A program made the translations under genes and the position numbers. A stretch of DNA of 22,526 nt from Leucothrix mucor (lineage in GTDB: Bacteria; Pseudomonadota; Gammaproteobacteria; Thiotrichales; Thiotrichaceae). Location: positions 1 to 22,526 of the forward strand of contig DRMS01000236.1 of assembly GCA_011322515.1 (NCBI GenBank). Reading direction: 5' to 3'. The notes beneath the pieces are model-generated. The model saw only the letters and a program-made list of their open reading frames with translations. It was not told where the DNA came from and did not search any database. Position 1 is the first letter of the stretch. Every line of letters begins with the position of its first letter. Shown here one piece after another: positions 7,684 through 14,553 of the stretch.

Positions 7684-7806
7684 GACTTGTACAGAATATT
7701 ACTATAGATTCTATAGGAAATTAAATTCCTAAAATGTTGAAGGAATGATTGAAAACAAGGCTACCCCAAGGAAATAAGACGCTTCTGTAATTTTTGTGAA
7801 AATAAT

Positions 7807-7950
7807 GGCTACCAGTTTAAGGTGGGACAGTTAATGTTTCTGCTATTTACCCGCACCCTTCGACAAGCTCAGGAAGCTAGTTCCCTGAGCTTGTCGAAGG
7901 GTGCGGGTTGTTTGCTATGACTTTACTTGTCCCACCTTAAGTTGGTAGCC
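7807..7950 (-). mobile_element. R144 repeat, copy B
   Basis: A 144-bp element, reverse-oriented relative to 6147-6290 and nearly identical to it. It is bounded by the 8-bp direct repeat AAAATAAT (7799-7806 and 7951-7958). The ends are GGCTACCAGTTTAAGGTGGG and the complement of GGCTACCAACTTAAGGTG. The central palindrome carries CTTCGACAAGCTCAGG and its complement. It fills much of the 348-bp gap between the small secreted gene and the 3' end of the kinase gene; the rest of the gap shows nothing else. Confidence 0.85.
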
Positions 7951-8031
7951 AAAATAATAAAAAACAGATTCATTATGAAGAACAGAAGGGATATGAAGAA
8001 AAAATAAGTTTACTTTCTTGGAGTGCCTGAA

Positions 8032-9537
8032 TCATACTGGCAAGTGTAAGCGCACGCGCGCTCCAATATGAGGAGATACTAGTAGCTCCATTCTTCCTCC
8101 TGCCGCTTCTATGATTTCATTGCTGACAGCAAGCCCAATACCTTGACCTTCTGTTTTACTATCGGCGCGCATACCACGCCTAAGAAGCGTTGAAGGATTT
8201 TTATCGGGAAAGCCAAGTCCATCATCATCGATATCAACGGTAATGGTTTCACCGTTGTTTGTTGCTGTTACCGATACTATTTTTTCACAAAAACGACAGG
8301 CATTATTGATTAAGTTACCAAAAATCTCTAGTAGATCATCTTTATCCATACGGCATTGTGTGTTCTCATCAACATTTATATCAATATTAAATGATTTGCT
8401 ATGATGCACTTTTAGCATGGGGTTTTTTAATCGATATAAAATAGGGCGAATACTTTGTCTTTGTATATTGGTATTGTGGTCGCTTATAGTTGCACGACGA
8501 AGCTGGTAGGCGATAATGTCGTTCATTCTAGTGACTTGGTTTACCAGTGTTGTGCTTTGTTGTTTGCTCAGTGTGGTATTGCTTTCAGCAAACCCCTGTA
8601 GAACCGCTAACGGTGTTTTTAGACTATGAGCAAGATTATCTAACGATTCCCTATAGCGCTTTTTTTGTCCTTTTTCCACACGAACTAATGCATTGATAGC
8701 ATGTTTAACTTCTAGCAACTCGCTGGGAAAGTTGCCTTTTACAAATTCTTGATTGCCAGATTCTATATCCTTAATCTCTTGTTCGAATCTTTTTACTGGT
8801 TTGATGACTAGATAGCTATTGACAAGTTGCGCAATAATAACGAGCAAAGTAGTTATCAGCACCAAGACAATGGTCTGTTGGATAAGGTCGGATTTACTAT
8901 TTTCCATTTCTTCAGCAGACTTTGCTATGACAAGATGAAAGTTTTGAGATCCTTCTGAGAAGGCACTACGATAAGCAAGATAATTATTGCTCTTGTTATT
9001 TTGATATCCTTTAATCGCATTATTTGCGGTAAGAATTTCTATTTTATTCTTGCCTTTGTGGATGCCTTTTTTAATCTCTAAGACAGGTAAAGCATTTAGA
9101 TGCTCTTTAGGGTAGGGAGGTTTGTTGGGGTTAATATGATTAACGCTATCAAATGCATGACTGTGCCAAATGAGTTGATGATTTCTGGTATTAACAATGT
9201 AGACAAAATTTTGTTCGCTATTGTTAGTTAGCTGTCGCTTACTTAATATTCTCTTAGTTTCTGCTATGAGATCGGGTTCTATATAGTAGCGTCCAGTTTC
9301 GTGGTTATAGGTTATAAGCCCTAATATCTCATCTTCTATTGAGACTGCATTGCTGAGTGCATCCTCAATAAAGGACTGTTGTTTGATGTAGTAATATAAC
9401 CCGCTGAATAATAATAAGCCAAGTATGGTAATTATTATTGAGCTAAAGAGTTGTCGACTAAATAATGATTGTGTTATTCCTGGGCAAGTTCCATTTTTTA
9501 CTTGCTTTGTAGGAGGAGGTAGGTTTTCTAAATTCAT
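8032..9537 (-). CDS. PhoQ-like sensor histidine kinase
   Basis: 501-residue inner-membrane sensor kinase. A short cytoplasmic N-terminus precedes TM1 (about 30-50), a periplasmic sensing domain (about 51-218), TM2 (about 220-245) and a HAMP-like linker. The H-box NLAHSLKTPLAVLQ carries H304; the SLKTPLAVL form is typical of PhoQ. The ATPase has an N-box (GNLINNACRF, N412), DDDGLGFP (437-444) and GQGIGLA (464-470), so all catalytic parts are present. The periplasmic domain lacks an obvious acidic cluster as in enteric PhoQ, so the ligand is open. The partner regulator is the next gene upstream (10418-11095), but the two are 880 bp apart instead of adjacent. No good ribosome site precedes the ATG. 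Confidence 0.9.
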   Translation of the reverse strand: MNLENLPPPTKQVKNGTCPGITQSLFSRQLFSSIIITILGLLLFSGLYYYIKQQSFIEDALSNAVSIEDEILGLITYNHETGRYYIEPDLIAETKRILSKRQLTNNSEQNFVYIVNTRNHQLIWHSHAFDSVNHINPNKPPYPKEHLNALPVLEIKKGIHKGKNKIEILTANNAIKGYQNNKSNNYLAYRSAFSEGSQNFHLVIAKSAEEMENSKSDLIQQTIVLVLITTLLVIIAQLVNSYLVIKPVKRFEQEIKDIESGNQEFVKGNFPSELLEVKHAINALVRVEKGQKKRYRESLDNLAHSLKTPLAVLQGFAESNTTLSKQQSTTLVNQVTRMNDIIAYQLRRATISDHNTNIQRQSIRPILYRLKNPMLKVHHSKSFNIDINVDENTQCRMDKDDLLEIFGNLINNACRFCEKIVSVTATNNGETITVDIDDDGLGFPDKNPSTLLRRGMRADSKTEGQGIGLAVSNEIIEAAGGRMELLVSPHIGARVRLHLPV

Positions 9538-9577
9538 TTTTATTATTGCCCGTAGAGTCTTTTTTATGCTAGATACC

Positions 9578-9648
9578 GCTGTTTTTCTATCTGAAACAGC
9601 TTTTAATTTTAACTGAACGTTAAGGTATATAAATTTTATATAGTTAAC
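9578..9648. promoter_or_regulatory. Two inverted repeats upstream of the kinase gene
   Basis: GCTGTTT (9578-9584) and AAACAGC (9594-9600) form a perfect 7-bp inverted repeat. Farther upstream of the kinase is a near-palindrome, GTTAAGGTATATAAA (9619-9633) facing TTTATATAGTTAAC (9635-9648). Both lie 40-110 bases before the kinase start, where an operator and separate promoter would be expected given the long gap to the regulator gene. The first is followed by a T-rich run on the plus strand, so it could instead be a terminator-like hairpin. Confidence 0.3.
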
Positions 9649-9723
9649 AATACTAGAGTGATTTTTACTCCTAGTTGTAACTTGCTACTTTAATTAATAT
9701 TTAAAAAAATCGGTAGTGAGTTA

Positions 9724-9879
9724 GGAAGTTCCAAGCAATGATTTTAGCAATCTTACTTGCCCTTTTGTTCCTGCTTGAAGCATCTCAATCGTTGCGTAGA
9801 GCAACTATGCGCCTCTTGAGATGCTCCAATCAGGAAAAAAACCAGCGCAATATAGGTAAATTCATTACTTGGAACTTCC
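9724..9879 (+). mobile_element. R158 repeat, copy C
   Basis: A 156-bp copy between TTA duplications at 9721-9723 and 9880-9882. The termini GGAAGTTCCAAGCAATGA and TCATTACTTGGAACTTCC are inverted. The central stem is perfect here: GCATCTCAA (9780-9788) pairs with TTGAGATGC (9816-9824), enclosing GTTGC (9791-9795) and GCAAC (9801-9805). It lies in the gap between the kinase and regulator genes. Confidence 0.8.
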
Positions 9880-9894
9880 TTATAGTATTTTTCA

Positions 9895-9989
9895 CATAGA
9901 TATTCAATTTCTACTTTTCCAAACTAGAAAAGTTTTGCATTAGCTGAAGAAAGATTGATTTTGGAAATTATTTAAATTAAAAATTATTA
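9895..9989 (+). repeat. R102 repeat, diverged copy T
   Basis: Aligns by eye with 11211-11313 in the same orientation: AGATATTCAATTTCTACTTT, then TTCCAAACTAG and TTTGGAAATTATTTAAAT match the corresponding blocks of the better copies at roughly three positions in four. It starts 13 bases after the R158 copy C duplication. Confidence 0.5.
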
Positions 9990-10306
9990 GGTAGGCATGC
10001 GCATCGAGCAAAATTTTCGAAGGATGCTTTTTAAACATTAAGGTATTACTGAAGAAGCATAGGCACAATACGTACCGAAAAAATAGCACAGAAGATTAAA
10101 AAATAATAAAAATATTAGATCTGTGTTTGTCTACTTACAGATACGAATACTTGTAAGGTCTGTTTGAGAACTAAAAATCTACTGAAAATCGCATAAACCT
10201 CATAACTCTTTGCTTATAGAATTCCTTAGATTGCCCTATTATTCGCCTTTTTTAGTAAGGTTTCTTAAATTTTCGCTACGATTCTAGCTTTTAGGCAACA
10301 GCCTTC
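9990..10306. other. Gene-free 317-bp stretch
   Basis: Lies between R102 copies T and L inside the kinase-regulator gap. I see no convincing gene, repeat or RNA in it. Small inverted repeats (CTTACA/TGTAAG near 10134-10157; GCATC/GATGC near 9999-10025) are present but are short enough to be chance. Confidence 0.4.
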
Positions 10307-10408
10307 TATAGTTTTTCATTTAAATAACTTCCAAAGCCAATTTTTCTGAGTCTGATACAAAGTCTTTTTGGTTTGGAAAAATGGAAATTTAATATCTGAA
10401 CATCTATA
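10307..10408 (-). repeat. R102 repeat, copy L (downstream of the regulator gene)
   Basis: Reverse complement of 11211-11313 over about 102 bp, roughly 90% identical with one single-base gap. Shared blocks include CAGATATTAAATTTCC, ATTTTTCCA, TTTGTATCAG, CAGAAAAATTGGCTTTGGAA and TTATTTAAATGAAAAACTA. It begins 10 bases past the regulator stop codon, so it lies in the transcript's 3' end. Confidence 0.8.
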
Positions 10409-10417
10409 GGTTTAATG

Positions 10418-11095
10418 TTATTTTCTAGTTAAAGTGAAGCGATAGCCTCTACCTCTTAATGTTTCAATTGGTTTTAAGGTTCCATCAGGGTCTAGTTTCA
10501 TGCGTAGCCGACGAATAAAGACTTCAATGACATTGCTGTCACGGTCGGATTCTTCGTCATACATGCTTTCAGTTAGTTCAGTTTTAGAAATAACTTCTCC
10601 TGCGTGAAGCATTAGGTGTTGTAAGACCTTGTACTCAAAAGCAGTAAGATTAATCTCGCTATCATTAAGGTATACACGTTGTTCAGATGTATTTAAGCGG
10701 ACAGCACCGCAGGTGAATTCAGATTGCGACCATCGCCCCGTGCGGCGTAGTAATGCGCGCAATCTGGCAAGCAATTCCTCTTTATGGTATGGCTTGTCAA
10801 GATAATCATCAGCACCTGCCTCAAGACCATCGACACGGTCTTGCCAGCTTGTTCGTGCAGTCAGTATCAGGATGGGGTAATTAAGACCTCTATCGCGTAC
10901 TTTTTTAATAATATCCATACCATCCATTTTAGGAAGACCTAAGTCAATGACCGCTATGTCAATGGGATATTCTGAGGCATAATAAAGTCCTTGCTCGCCA
11001 TCTTTTGCGGCATCAACAACAAAGCCTGCATTTTTTAATACGTCTGTTAGTTGATTTAGAATTTCTTGCTCATCTTCTATTACTAGAACTCTCAT
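10418..11095 (-). CDS. OmpR/PhoP-family response regulator
   Basis: 225-residue DNA-binding regulator. The receiver domain (1-118) has the acidic pair E7/D8, the phospho-accepting D51 in VIDLGLPKMDG, T79 and K101 (YLDKPY). The C-terminal winged helix (about 125-223) ends with NVIEVFIRRLRMKLD and ETLRGRGYRF, the recognition-helix and wing pattern of PhoP/QseB-type regulators. It is presumably phosphorylated by the PhoQ-like kinase encoded downstream (8032-9537). In most genomes such a pair overlaps or nearly so; here repeats separate them. The gene is bracketed by R102 copies L and R in inverted orientation. The ATG at 11095 gives the standard N-terminus MRVLVIEDE. Confidence 0.93.
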   Translation of the reverse strand: MRVLVIEDEQEILNQLTDVLKNAGFVVDAAKDGEQGLYYASEYPIDIAVIDLGLPKMDGMDIIKKVRDRGLNYPILILTARTSWQDRVDGLEAGADDYLDKPYHKEELLARLRALLRRTGRWSQSEFTCGAVRLNTSEQRVYLNDSEINLTAFEYKVLQHLMLHAGEVISKTELTESMYDEESDRDSNVIEVFIRRLRMKLDPDGTLKPIETLRGRGYRFTLTRK

Positions 11096-11210
11096 GGATG
11101 CTTGATTCTCCCCTGAAATTGAATCACTTTTTATAAGTGTATTGATTGTGTTGTTGCTTGAAAGCGTTGCTATTGCATTTTTTACTATGAGAAATTTTCG
11201 TATGTTGATC

Positions 11211-11313
11211 TGTAGATGCTCAGATATTAAATTTCCATTTTTCCAGACTAATAAAGGCTTTGTATCAGCCTCAGAAAAATTGGCTTTGGAAATTATTTAA
11301 ATGAAAAACTATA
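11211..11313 (+). repeat. R102 repeat, copy R (upstream of the regulator gene)
   Basis: About 103 bp, inverted partner of 10307-10408 and direct, more diverged partner of 9895-9989. It occupies 11211-11313, about 115 bases upstream of the regulator start, and may overlap its promoter. Its two halves are weakly palindromic around AAATTTCCA and TGGAAATTA. I could not find a target duplication. Nothing else is recognisable in the rest of the 380-bp gap 11096-11475. Confidence 0.8.
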
Positions 11314-11475
11314 CTTAATATAAATTAGTGATAGTAAACTATATGTTATCGGCATGTTGAGCTGGATGATATAGTAGCCAGAAGGCATTGTTTTCTAAAA
11401 GCAAATAGCGGTGCGAATTGTATAACGAACGAACAGAAAAAGATAGGGGGGGCGGGAAAAAAGAGAAGGGAGACG

Positions 11476-11754
11476 TTATTTTCCGCAAATTTTTAGTGAC
11501 TCTCTGTAGCCACTCTTTGTCTTAATAACAATACGATAGCATCCTGAGCTTTTTAGGTAGCGATTTGAAAGAATCTTGATATTGCGACCAAATTTCCTAA
11601 CAGCAAAAGATTTAGCCGCCAAACTGGTTGGCTTTGCGATAAATTTGGTTCTGCTAATTTTCTGGTTTGATGAAAGCGCCTGAGCAGTAGTGATGATTAG
11701 TGAACTGATAATTAAGCTGTAAAAAAATGTGGATATAAAGGTAGTGTATTTCAT
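11476..11754 (-). CDS. Small secreted PepSY-like protein (paralogue 2)
   Basis: 92 residues with a signal peptide ending near TTAQA (residue 26). The mature protein holds LAAKSFAVRKFGRNIKILS and CYRIVIKTKSGYRESLKIC. Against paralogue 1 (7351-7683) it keeps AAKS, GRNIKILSNR (56-65) and the cysteine pair at the same spacing (C72 and C90, 18 apart), but is shorter by a basic insert before the first cysteine. AAGGAA precedes the ATG by about 11 bases. It lies upstream of the response regulator on the same strand, so it could be the first gene of the same ancestral operon. Function unknown; a periplasmic accessory or target of the two-component system is the natural hypothesis. Confidence 0.7.
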   Translation of the reverse strand: MKYTTFISTFFYSLIISSLIITTAQALSSNQKISRTKFIAKPTSLAAKSFAVRKFGRNIKILSNRYLKSSGCYRIVIKTKSGYRESLKICGK

Positions 11755-11829
11755 AATTATATGCGTTCCTTGCGATAAAACATCATCCTGATAGGTGGAC
11801 TATAGTTATTAGTGTTTTTTTATCATTAG

Positions 11830-11955
11830 AGCTACTTGCAAAATTAGGCGGAAACCAAGTATTTTTACATGCTATATCTATATATGCTTCTTTGAAAGTA
11901 TATAAGATGCTATATATAGTGATTTCTTTATAGCTAAATAGTTTTGCAAGTACCT
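11830..11955 (+). mobile_element. R126 repeat, copy 1 (MITE-like)
   Basis: A 126-bp element with terminal inverted repeats (AGCTACTTGCAAAA facing TTTTGCAAGTACCT), bounded by CATTAG at 11824-11829 and 11956-11961. The interior is AT-rich with ATACTATATATAG-like strings. It lies in the 523-bp gap 11755-12277 together with copy 2; outside the two copies the gap shows nothing. Confidence 0.75.
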
Positions 11956-12114
11956 CATTAGTATTATTAAATAAAATAACGCTCCCTCTATAGTAGTATC
12001 TCAATGTATTATTTCAAAGTGAAATCAAATAAATATATGGAATTACTTGATTTTATTAATATGATTATTTTATGAACAATAAAATAGGTGTATTTGTTTT
12101 ATAAAAAACTATTG

Positions 12115-12240
12115 AGCCACTTGCAAAATTAGGCAAAGACTAAGCATTTTTATATACTAAATCTACATATGTATTTTTGAAAGAATGTAAGATACTATAT
12201 ATAGTGGTTATTCTATAGCTAAATAATTTTTCGAGAGCCT
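12115..12240 (+). mobile_element. R126 repeat, copy 2
   Basis: Exactly 126 bp and same orientation as copy 1, about 80% identical by eye. Flanks are CTATTG (12109-12114) and TTATTG (12241-12246), five of six bases matching, consistent with a decayed 6-bp duplication. The right terminus has drifted (TTTTTCGAGAGCCT). It ends 38 bases from the stop codon of the DUF1287 gene. Confidence 0.7.
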
Positions 12241-12277
12241 TTATTGATTAAATATATGAATCGTATTCTATAAAAAA

Positions 12278-12880
12278 TCAACCTGGCAAGTATCGGTAGT
12301 GTCCTGTGATTTTCAGCTTGAATAAAACATCTTCTAATTGCGGACCTTTGCCAATGTTATGCGCAATAATAGGTCTTTTCAGGTCATTAGAAATAAGGTT
12401 AGTTACTATACCGATATGTGGTAGGCTGGGTGAAATACTCCATGTGACAATATCTCCTGGTCGATAGTCATTTGCATTTTTTGTTATAGGTAGATTGATT
12501 CCATTTCGAGCAAAAAAAGACCGCAAATTGGGTACCCGACGGTGATCAATATTTGAGTCTGGCTTTAACAATCCCCATTTTCTAAAACTTGGATATTCAT
12601 AAAATCGTTGCCACATATCCTCATTAACGCGTTGTTGCAAGTCAATTCCCAGCTTTCTATAAGCGCGTATTACAACATCAGTGCAAACGCCTTTATTTTT
12701 TGGCACATCGCCAAATGGAAAGCTAATACGGCGATAGGATCCGTCATAGGTTACTTTATGATAAGTGCGTTCTATAGCAGCATCAACTAACCTTTCAGAA
12801 TAGCTTGCAGCAAGGCTACTAGCAGATAATGAAATAGATAATATGGTTGATAGTGCAATGAATATTTTTTTTAAGTTCAT
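12278..12880 (-). CDS. Secreted DUF1287 protein, NlpC/P60-like fold
   Basis: 200 residues with an N-terminal signal peptide (about 1-25, ending SLAA). The mature protein follows the DUF1287 pattern: KGVCTDVVIRAYRKLGIDL with C66, then DHRRVPNLRSFFARNG, RPGDIVTWS, LPHIGIV with H155, and IIAHNIGKGPQLEDVLF with H174. The Cys...His...His order resembles the NlpC/P60 peptidase arrangement, so a cell-wall or amide-cleaving activity in the periplasm is plausible but unproven. It is related in pattern to E. coli YijF. R126 repeats flank it on both sides, so it may be an isolated transcription unit. Confidence 0.85.
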   Translation of the reverse strand: MNLKKIFIALSTILSISLSASSLAASYSERLVDAAIERTYHKVTYDGSYRRISFPFGDVPKNKGVCTDVVIRAYRKLGIDLQQRVNEDMWQRFYEYPSFRKWGLLKPDSNIDHRRVPNLRSFFARNGINLPITKNANDYRPGDIVTWSISPSLPHIGIVTNLISNDLKRPIIAHNIGKGPQLEDVLFKLKITGHYRYLPG

Positions 12881-12915
12881 ATTTTATAGGTTTTATTATT
12901 TTATTATTATTATCC

Positions 12916-12954
12916 GAATCTGTGAGACTTATGCCATAGTGGCCTCACGGATTC
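12916..12954 (-). terminator. Hairpin downstream of roxA
   Basis: GAATCTGTGAG (12916-12926) faces CTCACGGATTC (12944-12954), 11 bp with one mismatch. An inner GCCA/TGGC stem (12933-12936 and 12940-12943) closes a three-base loop. It lies about 150 bases past the roxA stop and before the DUF1287 gene. The minus strand continues AT-rich, without a clean U-tract, so the terminator role is tentative. Confidence 0.35.
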
Positions 12955-12966
12955 AGGTATTACCTG

Positions 12967-13081
12967 ATCTACTTGCAAATTAAGTGAAAACTAAGCACTT
13001 TTATGGGTTATATTTATATTCAGTGCTTTAAAATACTATATGTAGTGATTTTTCTATAATCAAATCATTTTGTAAGTACTT
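12967..13081 (+). repeat. R126 repeat, copy 3 (diverged)
   Basis: A 115-bp relative of copies 1 and 2 in the same orientation: CTACTTGCAAATTAAGTG at the left, ACTAAGCACTTTTAT and AATACTATATGTAGTGATT inside, and ATTTTGTAAGTACTT at the right. It lacks about 11 interior bases and has no recognisable target duplication. It lies between roxA and the DUF1287 gene. Confidence 0.6.
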
Positions 13082-13106
13082 TATCTATAAAAATACTATA
13101 TGATTA

Positions 13107-14261
13107 CTACGCGATGCCATTTCCTTGTAATAGCTTATTGAAAACTATTTTAAAGGCGGCGTGTTTATAGAATTTTTCTACTAATGATTTTTTATAGGTA
13201 TAATGATTGCATAGATAGTTAATAGCTTCTTTTGCTTCGTGGTCTAATAAAAAGTGTTCACCATCAGCAAAAAAATGAATATTTTGATTCTCCTCAATAA
13301 GGGCCAGTCTTAACCAGCTTTTACGTTGGTAATTATTGGATGCTTGTTTATCTTGCGATTCTCCTTCTTTTTCTTCTATATCAAGCGCAGAGTCACCCTT
13401 TGTTTCAGTCAGGTACTTTCCCAACCAAACTGAAAGTGAATTTTTTCTAGAATCAAGCCCTTCTAATATTATTTTAGAAAGTTGTTCAATATCATCTTGA
13501 GAGATTTCTGCTGAATTGGGCTGAAACACTCTCTCTTTGTCCCTATAGAGGGAATTAAATTGGGGACTATTGAGTATCGAGTCTACCCAGTTGTAGATTA
13601 ACTCACGCTGACTAGGCGCGCGAAATCCGACAGATAGTGTCATGCAGTCATTATTTTGGGCAAGTCCGTAATGCGGTATATTGGGGGGTAGATATAGCAT
13701 ATCGCCAGGTTTTAATATCCAGTCATGATCAGAGTCAAAATATTTTAAAAGTCTTAAAGAGCAGTCTTTAAGTGTTTCTTTATTATAATCCTCTCTGCTA
13801 TCAATGCGCCATTTTCGCTTGCCTGATGTTTGGATAAGAAAGACATCATAATCATCAATATGCGGGCCAACAGAGCCATCGGTAGTGGCATAACTAAGCA
13901 TTAAATCATCTAGCCGCCAATCAGGAATAAAATGAAACTTCTTTATTACCTGACGTAACTCAGGAAAATAACGCTCCAGATCATTCACTAATAATGTCCA
14001 ATGTGATTCAGGTAGATTGGCAAAGATGTCATCATCAAATGGACCAAATAGTGATTCCCAAGGCTCTCTGCCATTCTCGATCACAATACGTGAAGGCGCA
14101 CTCGTATCACAGGCAATACCTGCTAATTCTTCGGCGCTAATATCAATAGGGGAGCCATTAAATGCTTGGCGCACCAATAATGGTTTTTGTTGCCAGTATT
14201 CAGAGAGAAATTCTTGGTAGGTTAGACCACCTAAAAGTGTTTGTTTGATGTTTGGGTTCAT
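13107..14261 (-). CDS. roxA: RoxA/YcfD-type ribosomal protein L16 arginine hydroxylase
   Basis: 384-residue Fe(II)/2-oxoglutarate oxygenase of the cupin-4/JmjC type (E. coli YcfD 373). The family hydroxylates an arginine of ribosomal protein uL16. The iron facial triad is visible: HIDDYDVFLIQTSGKRKWRI carries H134 and D136, and PPNIPHYGLAQ carries H197. The N-terminus (LGGLTYQEFLSEYWQQKPLL) is characteristic. The C-terminal winged-helix-like domain is present, with an insert of charged residues (about 295-310). It is the same strand as purB but separated from it by a palindrome-rich gap. The identification is strong; the substrate is inferred from the family. Confidence 0.92.
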   Translation of the reverse strand: MNPNIKQTLLGGLTYQEFLSEYWQQKPLLVRQAFNGSPIDISAEELAGIACDTSAPSRIVIENGREPWESLFGPFDDDIFANLPESHWTLLVNDLERYFPELRQVIKKFHFIPDWRLDDLMLSYATTDGSVGPHIDDYDVFLIQTSGKRKWRIDSREDYNKETLKDCSLRLLKYFDSDHDWILKPGDMLYLPPNIPHYGLAQNNDCMTLSVGFRAPSQRELIYNWVDSILNSPQFNSLYRDKERVFQPNSAEISQDDIEQLSKIILEGLDSRKNSLSVWLGKYLTETKGDSALDIEEKEGESQDKQASNNYQRKSWLRLALIEENQNIHFFADGEHFLLDHEAKEAINYLCNHYTYKKSLVEKFYKHAAFKIVFNKLLQGNGIA

Positions 14262-14394
14262 GAGGAAGCCTTGTTAAAGATTAAAACCACGGAATACACG
14301 AAAAGAAAAAATATAGTTCGCCCTGAGAGGGCATGAAGAAAATGAAGACTATTAAGAACAAAACATAAGGAGTGAAAGATTTATCTTTTTCGGT

Positions 14395-14459
14395 GCTGAT
14401 GCCGTTAGGCGAGGTAGCTGTTTGTCGTATGGTCATCCGCCTTGCCTATCGGCATCAGC
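14395..14459. repeat. 20-bp-arm palindrome
   Basis: GCTGATGCCGTTAGGCGAGG (14395-14414) faces CCTTGCCTATCGGCATCAGC (14440-14459) with two mismatches and a 25-base loop. It would form a strong hairpin on either strand. It is GC-rich against an AT-rich background, suggesting a dispersed palindromic repeat family. Confidence 0.8.
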
Positions 14460-14482
14460 GATATAAAAAGAAAATAAATTAT

Positions 14483-14553
14483 CTCGCAAAGGCGCAGAGC
14501 GGACCAAGAAAAGATAAGCCGCCCCTTTTTTGCGTGCTCTGCGTCTTTGCGAG
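14483..14553. repeat. 18-bp-arm palindrome
   Basis: CTCGCAAAGGCGCAGAGC (14483-14500) faces GCTCTGCGTCTTTGCGAG (14536-14553) with one mismatch and a 35-base spacer. Like its neighbour it is much more GC-rich than the flanks. It lies about 70 bases from the purB stop and could stop or stabilise the purB transcript. Confidence 0.8.

Noticed and set aside
6138..7958. Composite transposon carrying the tRNA cluster between the two R144 copies
   Set aside because: Each copy has its own distinct target duplication (CATTACTTG; AAAATAAT), showing two separate insertions, and no transposase lies between.
10307..11313. Regulator gene as a transposed cassette with R102 ends
   Set aside because: No matching duplication is found outside the two repeats, and the gene has a natural partner kinase next door, so transfer as a unit is unsupported.
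11783..12004. 73-residue open frame on the minus strand
   Set aside because: It runs through the whole of R126 copy 1 and its flanks, so it reflects repeat sequence and not a gene.
11830..13081. R126 copies as a CRISPR array
   Set aside because: The units are 115-126 bp, carry terminal inverted repeats and have irregular spacing with a gene between them; no cas gene is present.
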